The notes: generated by a model not told the origin, from the letters alone. DNA of 43,886 nt from CAZFIM01 sp964519615 (GCA_964519615.1 CAZFIM010000017.1:1-43886), one strand, 5' to 3'. Counted from the stretch's first letter, positions 6,662-15,532 are shown. Made by a program: numbers and translations.

Positions 6662-9454
6662 GTGGATCAATTTGAAAAAGAATGGCAGCGCTGGTTTCCG
6701 GAAGACCGGGTAAAACGACAAAAGCCGCCACGGCGCCGCAATTTGAGTGTGTCCGCGATACTCTGGATACTTTTCGGTGTCATTGCGCTGTTCATTATAT
6801 TAAATATGTCAAGAGGCGTGTTTACTGAATGGCTCTGGTTCAGCAATTTAGGCTACAGCAGCGTCTATTCGACCATTCTCGGGACCAAGATAATGCTCTT
6901 CTTTGCGGCGGCCATAGTTTTTTGTCTTTTCTTTGGCGGAAATCTGGTTGTTGCCTCTCGTATTGCATCGGAAAGCAGGCAGCAGCCTGTCCCCTGGAGC
7001 CCTATCACGCTTGGAGTCGTGATTCTGGGGCTTATTTTCGGTCTGGTAGCTCAGAACAACTGGGACATTCTGCTTAAATACTTCAACGGTCAGCCGTTCG
7101 GTATCAATGATCCTGTTTTCAATAAAGAGATCTCTTTCTATGTATTTTCTCTGCCGTTTCTCAATCTGGTTCGCAACTGGCTGCTGGCGACTCTTATCTT
7201 GAGCGTGGTTGGTACGGGGATTTTCTATGTTGCAGTATACATCACCCGAAATCTGAAATTTGAATTTAACCGTTCTGTGCTTGCTCATATCTGTGTGCTT
7301 GCTATAGCGGTGCTTGCGCTTTTTGTCTGGGGATACTGGCTGGGGATTTGGGATCTCGTCTTTTCACCCGGCGGCGCCGTTTTTGGTGCGACCTATACGG
7401 ACATCTATGCGCGTTTGCCTGCCAAATGGATACTGATGGGTGTTGTTGTAGTATGTATGTGCGTATTTATTGTTTCCATATGGCGGCGCAGTTACAAAGG
7501 GCCGCTCTATGCCGTTGGCGTGTGGATTGGGCTTGCGATTATTGTCGGTCTTATTTATCCGGCTGTGATGCAGCGTTTTCAGGTACAACCAAATGAACTT
7601 GTACTGGAAACGCCGTACATACAGCATAATATTGAATATACACTCCATGCGTTTAACCTTAATGAAGTAGAAGAGCAGCCCTTCCCGGCGGAGGACTCTC
7701 CTACTATGGAAGACCTTGAGGAAAATGCCAGCACCATCAATAATATCCGGCTCTGGGACCATCGTCCACTCAAAGACCTCTACAATCAGATTCAATCCAT
7801 CAGGCTTTACTACGATTTCAATGATGTGGACGTGGACCGCTATACTGTAGACGGTCAGTACCGGCAAGTTATGCTCTCGGCCCGTGAGCTCTCCGCTGAG
7901 AAGCTTTCAGGGCAGGCACAGACATGGATGAACCGTGTACTGCAGTTCACACACGGCTATGGATTGGCGTTAAGCCCCGTAACGGAAATAAGCCAGGAAG
8001 GTATGCCCACCCTCTGGGTAAAAGATATCCCTCCTGCCGGTAATTTTGAGATCGAGCGTCCGCAAATTTACTATGGTGAAAAAACTAACGACTATGTCAT
8101 TGTCAATACCACTACGCAGGAATTCGATTATCCTATGGGTGAAGAGAATGTCTACGGGCACTATGAGGGAACCGGCGGAGTGGTGATGGATACCTCGCTT
8201 AAAAGGTTTCTCTATTCCTGGCAGTTCAGTGATTTTAATGCATTGATAAGCAGTGAGCTGACTCCCCAGAGCAGGATTTTGTATAAACGCAATATTCAGG
8301 AAAGGGTGCGCCACATTGCTCCGTTCCTTGAGCTGGATGCTGATCCCTATCTGGTGATTTTAGATGGGAAGCTTTTCTGGATACAGGACGCCTATACGGT
8401 CAGCGACAGCTATCCTTATTCTGAACCCGCTGGAAATGGTTGGAATTATGTCCGGAACAGCGTTAAAGCTGTTATCGATGCCTATAATGGAAAAGTCACC
8501 TTCTATATCACTGACCCGGACGACGCGTTAATCAAAACATACCAGGCGATGTTTCCTTCACTCTTTGTTACGGAGGACAGGATCCCTAAGGAGATACGGG
8601 CGCATTTCCGTTATCCCGTCGACTTGTTCAATATACAAGCCCAGGTCTATAAGACATATCATATGCGCGATGCCCGTGTTTTCTATAATAAGGAAGACCT
8701 GTGGGCGCTGCCCAGAGAAATTTATGCCGGCCAGGAACGGGTCATGGAGCCGTATTACGTGATAATGCGGCTGCCGCAGGAGGAAACTGAAGAGTTTTTA
8801 CTCATGCTGCCGTTCACTCCTGTCAATAAAAATAATACTATTGGCTGGATGGCTGCCAGATGTGATGGCGAGCATTACGGCAAGCTCTTTGCCTACTTCT
8901 TCCCCAAAGATACACTGGTATACGGCCCCAGCCAGATCGAAAACCGCATTCAACAGGATACTGTTATCACCGAGCAGTTTGCCCTCTGGGGCAGGGGGGG
9001 CTCCAGGATTATCCGGGGCAATTTGCTGATGATACCTCTGGAGGATTCACGCATATATGTAGAGCCTGTCTTTCTACAGGCGGAGGCAGGGGGACTGCCT
9101 GAGTTGAAACGAGTAATAGTGGCCATTGGTGAAAAGATTGTCATGGAGCCCACGCTTGCTGAAAGCATTGCCTCAATCTATGGACTCAATGAACCGGAAG
9201 CAGAAGGAGAGGAACCCGCGGTTGTTCCTGAGGACCAGCAGCCTTCACCAGAGCCGCCCCCATCTATCCATGAGGAACCCGAGGGGCTGCCAGAAAGCAC
9301 GGACGTGGCTGCCCTGATTAAGGAAGCTCAACTGCATTTTGATAAGGCGCAGGAATATCTTAAAGAAGGCAATTGGACCGGATACGGCCAGGAGCTGTCT
9401 GAGCTCAAAGAGGTTCTCGACCGTTTGGCGGAGATCAGCGGCCAGCAGCAGTAA
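6662..9454 (+). CDS. UPF0182 (COG1615) large membrane protein
   Basis: A 930-residue protein of the UPF0182 family, widespread in Actinobacteria, Cyanobacteria and Chloroflexi; the biochemical role is unknown. About seven hydrophobic segments lie in the first 310 residues (for example around 28-48, 75-95, 115-132, 165-190, 210-228, 255-275, 283-300). A very large domain, expected outside the membrane, follows from about residue 320 and includes the family-typical segments WDHRPLKDLYNQIQSIRLYY and PYSEPAGNGWNYVRNSVKAV. The tail (860-930) has a proline/glutamate-rich linker and then a helix that may form a coiled coil. The GTG start at 6662 has a GAGG site upstream. The gene is monocistronic and convergent with the LysR gene. 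Confidence 0.9.
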   Translation: MDQFEKEWQRWFPEDRVKRQKPPRRRNLSVSAILWILFGVIALFIILNMSRGVFTEWLWFSNLGYSSVYSTILGTKIMLFFAAAIVFCLFFGGNLVVASRIASESRQQPVPWSPITLGVVILGLIFGLVAQNNWDILLKYFNGQPFGINDPVFNKEISFYVFSLPFLNLVRNWLLATLILSVVGTGIFYVAVYITRNLKFEFNRSVLAHICVLAIAVLALFVWGYWLGIWDLVFSPGGAVFGATYTDIYARLPAKWILMGVVVVCMCVFIVSIWRRSYKGPLYAVGVWIGLAIIVGLIYPAVMQRFQVQPNELVLETPYIQHNIEYTLHAFNLNEVEEQPFPAEDSPTMEDLEENASTINNIRLWDHRPLKDLYNQIQSIRLYYDFNDVDVDRYTVDGQYRQVMLSARELSAEKLSGQAQTWMNRVLQFTHGYGLALSPVTEISQEGMPTLWVKDIPPAGNFEIERPQIYYGEKTNDYVIVNTTTQEFDYPMGEENVYGHYEGTGGVVMDTSLKRFLYSWQFSDFNALISSELTPQSRILYKRNIQERVRHIAPFLELDADPYLVILDGKLFWIQDAYTVSDSYPYSEPAGNGWNYVRNSVKAVIDAYNGKVTFYITDPDDALIKTYQAMFPSLFVTEDRIPKEIRAHFRYPVDLFNIQAQVYKTYHMRDARVFYNKEDLWALPREIYAGQERVMEPYYVIMRLPQEETEEFLLMLPFTPVNKNNTIGWMAARCDGEHYGKLFAYFFPKDTLVYGPSQIENRIQQDTVITEQFALWGRGGSRIIRGNLLMIPLEDSRIYVEPVFLQAEAGGLPELKRVIVAIGEKIVMEPTLAESIASIYGLNEPEAEGEEPAVVPEDQQPSPEPPPSIHEEPEGLPESTDVAALIKEAQLHFDKAQEYLKEGNWTGYGQELSELKEVLDRLAEISGQQQ

Positions 9455-9488
9455 GCGCAAGTATCCGCTTATATGGTACGGAATTGTA

Positions 9489-9505
9489 CCGGAGGTACGC
9501 TCCGG
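9489..9505. other. Short hairpin between convergent genes
   Basis: CCGGAG-GTACG-CTCCGG forms a perfect 6-bp stem between the UPF0182 and LysR gene ends. Neither side has a T tract, so it is not a classical intrinsic terminator, although it may still mark the 3' end of either transcript. Confidence 0.35.
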
Positions 9506-9517
9506 CAGTGAAATGCA

Positions 9518-10411
9518 TTAAACGCTTTTTGAGCGGAGAAAGGTCAGGAATTCCTGAAGCAATCGTGAAGAGGGCCTCTCTCTATTATAAATACAGTAGA
9601 AATTGCGTTTGAGTTTCAGCCCCTCAATTCTCACCTGCTTTACCAGGCCCAGTTTAACGCTTTTGCGGATTGCCAGACTCGATACAAATGCGATGCCCGC
9701 CTTCAGTTCTACAGCGGAGACCAGCGCCTGTGTGGTACCAAGAACAAGATTGGGGGTGATTTTACCGATATCATATCCCGCTTCGGCGAGCATCGCGCGT
9801 AAACTGAGATGCGTACCTGAAGTCTGCTCGCGTACGATCAGAGGCTGTCCTTCCAGTTCTGAAAACGAGATCTCCTGACGATGGGCAAGGGGGTGCTTGG
9901 GGTACACAATCAGCACGATCTCGTCTGAGCCGATGGGGAAAGACTCGATAGTGTTAGTCTCCACCTGAATACCGCAAAAACCGATCTTATAGACGCCTTC
10001 CTGTACTCCAGTGATTACACCCACTGAGTCCGATACTAGCATCTGCGCGCTTGCGGCAGGATGACCTGACTTGAATTCTCCCAGAAGCTGAGGTAGCAGA
10101 AATTCTGCAGGAATAGTGCTGGCGGTGATTATCAGGTCGCCGCCTACTTCGGCACGAAGCGTATCAAGATCCCTCTTGAGCTGTTCATGTTCCTTTTCTA
10201 TTGTTTCCGCAAAGCGTAGCAAGCGCCTGCCGGCATCGGTCAGGGAAACAGATTTTTTACTGCGGTCCAGAAGTTGTACGCCCAGGTCCTGTTCAAGTTT
10301 GCGAATCTGGAAGGAAACGGCAGGCTGACTGATAGCAAGCCTTTTAGCAACCTCGGAAAAGTTGCCTGTTCTCACTACCTGGATGTAGGTGTGCAGAAAT
10401 TCAAGATTCAT
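9518..10411 (-). CDS. LysR-family regulator, selenium-metabolism associated
   Basis: A 297-residue LysR-type transcription factor. The N-terminal winged helix-turn-helix covers residues 1-60 (AKRLAISQPAVSFQIRKLE), with a linker helix and then a periplasmic-binding-protein-like effector domain (about 90-297). It is divergent from the yedE-yedF operon, the usual place for a LysR regulator of its neighbour; a LysR subgroup tied to selenium genes is known from that context, which this fits. The ATG at 10411 is preferred over the TTG at 10423 because family members begin at the MNLEFLHTYIQVV segment. The effector is not evident. It probably acts on the palindrome at 10528-10542 and on its own promoter. 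Confidence 0.85.
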   Translation of the reverse strand: MNLEFLHTYIQVVRTGNFSEVAKRLAISQPAVSFQIRKLEQDLGVQLLDRSKKSVSLTDAGRRLLRFAETIEKEHEQLKRDLDTLRAEVGGDLIITASTIPAEFLLPQLLGEFKSGHPAASAQMLVSDSVGVITGVQEGVYKIGFCGIQVETNTIESFPIGSDEIVLIVYPKHPLAHRQEISFSELEGQPLIVREQTSGTHLSLRAMLAEAGYDIGKITPNLVLGTTQALVSAVELKAGIAFVSSLAIRKSVKLGLVKQVRIEGLKLKRNFYCIYNRERPSSRLLQEFLTFLRSKSV

Positions 10412-10513
10412 GGAGATTCCCAAATACGGTTATATCATCACGGCCGGTCATGATTCCTAATTGTAACATTATCAGCCCAATAATCAAGAGAGTAAATATA
10501 AGAAAATCTAATA

Positions 10514-10542
10514 TTGACAATAAAAAAATATTATGATAATAT
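10514..10542 (+). promoter_or_regulatory. yedE promoter with overlapping palindrome
   Basis: TTGACA (10514-10519), 17-bp spacer, TAATAT (10537-10542). The -10 box is embedded in a palindrome, ATATTAT-G-ATAATAT (10528-10542), in the LysR/yedE divergent region. This is a plausible LysR-regulator site, but AT-rich palindromes also arise by chance here. Confidence 0.55.
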
Positions 10543-10636
10543 CTCACAGTTTACTAATTTATGAATATATCACAAGAAGAGCATCTACAGATATTTATTG
10601 TGCTGTTTCCGGTATCGATAAATTAAGGAGGTCAGT

Positions 10637-11731
10637 GTGAAAAACGGACTGCTGCACCGGTTATGGAATCCCCGTATGCGTATTATTCTGGCCGGTATCG
10701 TATTCGGTGTACTTGGGGCTCTGGCTGTCAACTGGGGCAATCCTCCCAATATGGGTATATGTGTAGCCTGCTTTCTGCGTGATATCGCAGGGGCGCTCAA
10801 TTTGCATCAGGCGGCGGTAGTACAATATCTGCGGCCTGAAATAATGGGATTTACACTGGGGGCATTGATCACTGCCTTCGCCTTTAAGGAATGGCGCCCT
10901 CGCGGGGGAGCCTCCCCTGTCGTACGCTTCGTGCTGGGGATGCTGGTTATGATCGGAGCGCTGGTCTTTCTGGGCTGCCCCATCAGGATGCTGCTCAGAC
11001 TGGCCGGAGGAGACCTTAATGCAATTACCGCGCTTGCCGGTATGATATGCGGAGTACTGGTGGGTATTTTCTTTTTAAAACGCGGTTTTAATCTCGGGAG
11101 AGCAACCAAAATGCATCCCGTTGCAGGCTGGGTACTGCCTGTTCTGATGGTAGGGCTGCTGCTGCTGGCCATATTCAATCCTTCGTTTATCACTACAAGC
11201 GAGAGCGGGCCGGGCTCGATGTTTGTGCCGCTTGTTGTAGCGCTGGCGATAGGTTTGCTTGTCGGCTTCATGGCCCAGAGAACACGCCTCTGCTCGGTAG
11301 GTGCCTGGCGCGATATATTCATGGTCAGGGATTTTCATCTCTTCAGCGGCATCGCCGCTTTCTTTATCGCTGCTCTTGTCACCAACTATATTGCCGGCAA
11401 TTTCGGCACCGAAGGTATTTATCACTGGGGGTTTGCTGAGCAACCTGTTTCTCACACTGATCACATATGGAATTTCTTCGGTATGGGGTTGCTCGGGTTG
11501 GCAGCCACGCAGATCGGCGGCTGCCCGTTGCGTAACCTTGTCCTTTCAGGCGAAGGCGATACCGATGCCGCAGTCACTGTCTTCGGTTACATTATGGGGG
11601 CGGCTGTTGCTCATAATTTTCTGCTGGCATCAAGTGGAAAGGGAGTGGGAACATGGGGGCCGGTTGCAGTGATAGTGGGGTGGGTATTCTGTATTGTTAT
11701 AGGCTTTCTCATGATGGAAAGAGCTAAATAG
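10637..11731 (+). CDS. yedE: YedE-family selenium metabolism membrane transporter
   Basis: A polytopic membrane protein (364 residues, about nine or ten hydrophobic segments) of the YeeE/YedE family; members beside yedF are thought to import a selenium or sulfur species. The two halves carry conserved cysteine motifs: ICVACFLRD (Cys42, Cys45) and FLGCPIRMLLRL (Cys114) in the first, RTRLCSVGAWRD (Cys219) and GGCPLRNLVL (Cys296) in the second, expected to line the transport path. The GTG start at 10637 has an AAGGAGG site 5 nt away. First gene of the five-gene selenium operon. Family certain; the transported compound is inferred from context. Confidence 0.88.
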   Translation: MKNGLLHRLWNPRMRIILAGIVFGVLGALAVNWGNPPNMGICVACFLRDIAGALNLHQAAVVQYLRPEIMGFTLGALITAFAFKEWRPRGGASPVVRFVLGMLVMIGALVFLGCPIRMLLRLAGGDLNAITALAGMICGVLVGIFFLKRGFNLGRATKMHPVAGWVLPVLMVGLLLLAIFNPSFITTSESGPGSMFVPLVVALAIGLLVGFMAQRTRLCSVGAWRDIFMVRDFHLFSGIAAFFIAALVTNYIAGNFGTEGIYHWGFAEQPVSHTDHIWNFFGMGLLGLAATQIGGCPLRNLVLSGEGDTDAAVTVFGYIMGAAVAHNFLLASSGKGVGTWGPVAVIVGWVFCIVIGFLMMERAK

Positions 11732-11750
11732 CTATAGACCGGAAGTGTAA

Positions 11751-12290
11751 ATGAGATTGTTTAAACGTGAAAATAAGGTGCAGTTCGAAGGCGGCGGACT
11801 CGTGCTCTTTCAGGAGGTGCAGCATGCCATCGCCGCCGAGAAAGTTCTTGCTGCTGCCGGATATGAAGTGCGCCTTGTAGCCCCGCCTCCGGAGCTGCGT
11901 AAAGGGTGCGATCTTGCCTTGGAGATCAATCTGGTGGAACAACCGGGTATCGTGCGTGTGCTTAAAGGAAAAGATGCGGCATATGTCAGTATAGATCCTC
12001 TCCGGATAGGCACTGCGGAGATGTTACAGATAGTGAATACAAAGGATTTCGGCAAGTGGATGATGGTGCGTTCCGGTAATATGAAGATAACGTATGAAAA
12101 ACAAACCGGTGTGATAGTCAATGTTTCAGGCGGTGGCTGTCCCGATATTCCCAATATTCATGCGCAGTTGTTGGGAAAAAAGTTGGATGAGGCTCCCCAC
12201 CCCGCTGATGTAGGATTTACGCTGTGTGCCTTGATGGCCCAGCGCGCCTTTGAAGAAGCTGCCGCGCTCTGGCGGGAAGGAAAGGACTGA
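11751..12290 (+). CDS. Putative Se/S carrier-like protein (DUF3343) with C-terminal extension
   Basis: A 179-residue protein. Residues about 15-75 match the DUF3343 Se/S-carrier-like domain (LVLFQEVQHAIAAEKVLAAAGYEV, then PPELRKGCDLALEI with Cys53). Stand-alone members are about 80-90 residues; here a C-terminal part (about 80-179) is added, carrying SGGGCPDIPNIHAQLLG (Cys130) and a helical end with Cys159. Two separated cysteines in one chain would suit a persulfide or perselenide relay, which is inference. It lies 19 nt after yedE, and its stop overlaps the next start (TGATG), so all are in one operon. Confidence 0.7.
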   Translation: MRLFKRENKVQFEGGGLVLFQEVQHAIAAEKVLAAAGYEVRLVAPPPELRKGCDLALEINLVEQPGIVRVLKGKDAAYVSIDPLRIGTAEMLQIVNTKDFGKWMMVRSGNMKITYEKQTGVIVNVSGGGCPDIPNIHAQLLGKKLDEAPHPADVGFTLCALMAQRAFEEAAALWREGKD

Positions 12291-13189
12291 TGCTGCTTAT
12301 CGCAGGAACCGTACCCGTGATTGACCTTGATCTGGCGTTTGGCCCGGTTTCCATAACGGACGATTGCCTTGTTATCGAAGGGCACAGACTGCCGTGTACG
12401 CAAGGAACAGCGGCAATGGTCGCGGCCGCGCTGGCAACTACGGACTATCTCAAACTCAAGCCGCCCGTTGCTCTGCTTGCAGGAGATGTGGGGAAAGGTC
12501 AAGGCAGCCGCAGGATTTATGAATATCTTATAGAGAATATAGCAATACTCAATCCCGAAGTGCTTGCATTGCACTACTGGCTGCCGGACATGGTGCTGAC
12601 GCGCAGGCTGTGCCGGGCGGTGGATGACTGCAGCCGCCGGCCGGTTATGATTGCGGATGCGGCCTCGATGTATTCTGCCAAGGGGGCGGGGTTGGGCGCT
12701 GAATTCGATATCTTCACCCCTGATGCCTCGGAGATAGCGTTTCTGGCTGATCCGGAGGCGACACATCCGGCCTATATCAACCACCACCTCTTCGATACGG
12801 ATGTAACGCAGGCGCCTTACCTGGCGCAGGAGGCGTATAAAAACAAAGGCGCGGCAAAACTTCTGCTGGTCAAAGGGTCGACAGACTATATTATCCAGGA
12901 AGGACAGCTCCTGACTAAGATAAATGAGCCCGATGTACCGGCACTGGAGGCTATCGGCGGCACCGGCGATACTATAACCGGGGTACTTTCGGCATTGGTA
13001 TTTGCCGGGCTCAAGCCGCATGAGGCGGCTGTTATCGCGGCCCGAGCTAACCGCACGGCAGGGAAGCTGGCAGACGCCACCCCGGCTACGAGAGTGAGCA
13101 CCATTATCGGGCAGTTCCCCGAAGTATTCAGGCAGAATCTCTGCCAATGGAGCGGAGTCTGTTATTATGCAGGAGGAAGCACCTCATGA
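12290..13189 (+). CDS. Ribokinase-fold protein resembling NAD(P)HX dehydratase, in selenium operon
   Basis: A 299-residue protein resembling the ADP-dependent NAD(P)H-hydrate dehydratase (YjeF C-terminal) branch of the ribokinase fold. Residues 141-151 (IFTPDASEIAF) match the TPHPGE region and 223-231 (GGTGDTITG) is the GTGD nucleotide-binding and catalytic motif, followed by the usual glycine/alanine-rich helix. The N-terminal half (1-60) is less standard. A true dehydratase would be expected alone or fused to the epimerase; its place between Se/S-carrier and TusA genes suggests a role tied to this pathway. The start overlaps the previous stop by one base; the end overlaps the next start (ATGA at 13186-13189). 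Confidence 0.65.
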   Translation: MLLIAGTVPVIDLDLAFGPVSITDDCLVIEGHRLPCTQGTAAMVAAALATTDYLKLKPPVALLAGDVGKGQGSRRIYEYLIENIAILNPEVLALHYWLPDMVLTRRLCRAVDDCSRRPVMIADAASMYSAKGAGLGAEFDIFTPDASEIAFLADPEATHPAYINHHLFDTDVTQAPYLAQEAYKNKGAAKLLLVKGSTDYIIQEGQLLTKINEPDVPALEAIGGTGDTITGVLSALVFAGLKPHEAAVIAARANRTAGKLADATPATRVSTIIGQFPEVFRQNLCQWSGVCYYAGGSTS

Positions 13190-13401
13190 TAGAAATAGAT
13201 GTCAGAGGGTTTTCCTGCCCTGTCCCTGTTGTGAAAACAAGACAGGCGATAGAGAATAATCCCGGCCAGGCGATCAGCGTGTTGGTTGAGACAGTTGTTT
13301 CCAAGGAGAATGTCACACGTTATGCGCAAAGCCAGGGATATAAAGTGGAAGCAAAGGCGGCCGGAGATGAATTTACTCTGCTGCTCACTCCGGCAAGCTG
13401 A
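13186..13401 (+). CDS. TusA/SirA-like sulfur carrier
   Basis: A 71-residue single-domain TusA-family protein. The motif RGFSCPVPVVKTRQAIE contains the catalytic CPxP cysteine that carries sulfur (or selenium) as a persulfide. The ATG at 13186 is chosen because an AGGAGG site (13171-13176) lies just upstream, and the longer reading frame (from 13147) would run far into the previous gene. It overlaps the preceding stop (ATGA). Having a free TusA next to YedF, which contains its own TusA domain, gives the operon two CPxP carriers. Confidence 0.85.
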   Translation: MIEIDVRGFSCPVPVVKTRQAIENNPGQAISVLVETVVSKENVTRYAQSQGYKVEAKAAGDEFTLLLTPAS

Positions 13402-13418
13402 TCCGGGGGAGGTACATA

Positions 13419-13997
13419 ATGAGTTATGAAATCGATGCACGCGGTCTTCCCTGCCCGCGTCCGGTATTGGAGACAAAAAAAGCGCTGGAAGCTTCCGGCG
13501 CCGATGAGATAACCGTGCTGGTAGACAGCCCGGAAAGCCGTGAGAATGTAAAACGTTTTGCCGAAAGTCAGGGCTGTAGTGCCTCAATAAGCGAGCAGGA
13601 CGGTGTCTACACGTTAAAACTCATCAGGGGTAAAATAATATCCCTTGAGGAAAAACAAAACGCAAACCATGTTGTGCTCATCAGCACCGATTCTCTGGGA
13701 ACGGGTGATAAAAAGCTGGGCGGCATATTGATGAAAGCCTTTCTCAATACCCTCTGGGATGCCAGCCCACGGCCGCAAAAAGTTATTTTCATGAATGAAG
13801 GGGTATTTCTGACCACCGAAGGATCGGACGTTCTGGACAGCTTAAAGCTTCTAGAAAAAGAGGGAGTATTGATTTTCTCCTGCGGTACATGTCTGGAGTT
13901 CTATGAAATCAAGGACAGGTTGAGGGTGGGACAGGTAACCAATATGTATGATACCGTTCAGTCGCTGCTGGCCGCGGGGAAGGTGATAAGCATTTAA
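13419..13997 (+). CDS. yedF: Sulfurtransferase-like selenium metabolism protein YedF
   Basis: A 192-residue two-domain protein. The TusA-like domain (1-72) carries RGLPCPRPVLETKKA with Cys12 in the CPxP motif; the C-terminal DsrE-like domain (83-192) has the FSCGTCLEFYEI motif with Cys155 and Cys158. This domain order is the signature of the YedF family, found with selenium metabolism genes in many anaerobes. It is thought to handle reactive selenium or sulfur; the exact reaction is not established. It starts 17 nt after the TusA gene with a GGGAGGT site and is the last gene of the operon. A weak hairpin follows the stop (CGGG/CCCG around 14006-14020). Confidence 0.9.
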   Translation: MSYEIDARGLPCPRPVLETKKALEASGADEITVLVDSPESRENVKRFAESQGCSASISEQDGVYTLKLIRGKIISLEEKQNANHVVLISTDSLGTGDKKLGGILMKAFLNTLWDASPRPQKVIFMNEGVFLTTEGSDVLDSLKLLEKEGVLIFSCGTCLEFYEIKDRLRVGQVTNMYDTVQSLLAAGKVISI

Positions 13998-14148
13998 AGG
14001 GTGGACGGGTTTTTAGCCCGCAATAAGCAGTAGATTACCATCCCTTTATTTTCATACTCTTTTGCCGGAAGAGGTCTTTCACTGAGGTTAAGCGTACGGC
14101 GAAGCTGTACAAGAACCGCTGCGCTGAAGCTGTTTACAGAAAGGGCTG

Positions 14149-15288
14149 TTATTTATGATTTCCGTTATTGCCCTTTTGCAGTGTAAGCGTACGGGAGGCA
14201 GCGAATTCCAGCATCGGGGGCAATACTTCTTCCCATTGAAAGTCGCAGGGCCCCAATAACTGATCCACATTATAACGTAGAAAATCCCTCTTCTCGTGAA
14301 AATAGGGAGCCAGCGTTATCAGAATATTCGAGATGCGGTTATAGCTTTTCTGGAACTTCCCCTGGATGCAGAACCGCTTTTTATTAAGATTGACCGGAAG
14401 AGGCAAAAATACGGGCTGCGGCAGATGAATATTAAAATTGCTGTGAACCCACCCATGTATGTAGCGTACGATATCTTCTGCCGTAGGCAGTTTTTCATTG
14501 GGCACGCTCAGGTGAAAAACTTTATCCTCTGCCTGCCGCATGGCAGTTAATTTAATGATACTGTCTGCAACGTACCCTACGGGCACGATATTTGCCTTGA
14601 GCGTGGCGCTTAAAGGTATCACGCGCGGACGTATATTAAGATAGGCGCGCACCATAAAGTAGATGCCGAAGAGAGTCTTAAGATTTGTCTGTGCATCACC
14701 GACAATTTGCGCTGGCCTGAAGATGGAGATAGGCAGTTTTCCGCGTATTCCCTGTACCAGAGCTTCTCCTTCGTATTTTGATCTCTCGTAGTTACAGGTA
14801 AAACCGTATTTATCTGTAAAAGAGTCCTCGCTGATCTGTCCCTTGCGGGTGCCGGCGACATAAGCTGTTGAAACGTGTGCCAAACGAGCCAGCCCGTGAT
14901 CCTGCTGGACGGCCTCTGCCAGTTCGATTACACGGGATGTTCCTGTCACGTTGGTCCTGCGCAGTTCATCCAGAGGTCCGTCAAGGCGCAGGTCACCGGC
15001 ACTATGCACAATATGGGTAAGGCTTGTGCACAAATGGAGATACTGGTCCTCATTCAGTCCCAGCCGGGGTGAGGCTACATCTCCCAGAAGCAATTGGACA
15101 CGGCTCCCCAGAGCGTCTGTAATCTGCGGCCACTCCGCCCATACGTGAGAGGCGCGTAACGCAGCGGATTGGCGGTCTTTGGCGCGCATGAGCGCTATAA
15201 TCCGGAAATTGCTTTCAGCCAGAAGCTGAGAGATAATCCGTGTTCCTAAAAATCCGCTGGCGCCGGTTATTAATACTGTTCCCTGTAT
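14149..15288 (-). CDS. Extended SDR NAD(P)-dependent reductase, probable ATA start
   Basis: An extended short-chain dehydrogenase of the thioester-reductase/male-sterility type (NAD_binding_4-like). The first in-frame ATG (15189) would cut off the nucleotide-binding site. Extending to 15288 restores the Rossmann start TVLITGASGFLGTRI (about residues 4-18); catalytic Tyr and Lys are likely the YERSKYEGE segment, with VSTAYVAGT before it. The frame is closed by TAA about 60 nt further up and contains no ATG, GTG or TTG in between. ATA at 15288-15286 lies 6 nt after a GGAGG site, so it is the likely initiation codon, unless the sequence has an error. About 379 residues. Substrate unknown; it may reduce acyl thioesters. 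Confidence 0.75.
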   Translation of the reverse strand: MQGTVLITGASGFLGTRIISQLLAESNFRIIALMRAKDRQSAALRASHVWAEWPQITDALGSRVQLLLGDVASPRLGLNEDQYLHLCTSLTHIVHSAGDLRLDGPLDELRRTNVTGTSRVIELAEAVQQDHGLARLAHVSTAYVAGTRKGQISEDSFTDKYGFTCNYERSKYEGEALVQGIRGKLPISIFRPAQIVGDAQTNLKTLFGIYFMVRAYLNIRPRVIPLSATLKANIVPVGYVADSIIKLTAMRQAEDKVFHLSVPNEKLPTAEDIVRYIHGWVHSNFNIHLPQPVFLPLPVNLNKKRFCIQGKFQKSYNRISNILITLAPYFHEKRDFLRYNVDQLLGPCDFQWEEVLPPMLEFAASRTLTLQKGNNGNHK

Positions 15289-15409
15289 TGGAAGCCTCCA
15301 TATATAAAAAATGCTGTATCGTATGTCTTCCCGCGTACTCCACAGCCTTCGTTACTATTCAAATCAAATCACCATGAGCATTGTCAGGGAAAGAGAGATA
15401 AACTGTACT

Positions 15410-15438
15410 ATTATAAAATAAATCGACGAAAATACAGA
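15410..15438 (-). promoter_or_regulatory. Possible promoter of the SDR gene
   Basis: TATAAT on the minus strand (15415-15410) with a weak TCTGTA -35 (15438-15433) at 17 bp. The leader would be about 115 nt. Confidence 0.35.
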
Positions 15439-15471
15439 AATTATGATTGTTGCCGGTAACCTCAATAAGTA

Positions 15472-15500
15472 TTGACACCTTAATTACTACCATGTACTCT
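15472..15500 (+). promoter_or_regulatory. Promoter of the DUF4870 gene
   Basis: TTGACA (15472-15477), 17-bp spacer, TACTCT (15495-15500); the GTG start is at 15533. Confidence 0.65.
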
Positions 15501-15532
15501 AGTAATCAATCCCACCACAAAGGAGGCGTACC

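Noticed and set aside
9489..9505. Hairpin between UPF0182 and LysR genes as intrinsic terminator
   Set aside because: No T tract on either strand; kept only as a hairpin, not a terminator.
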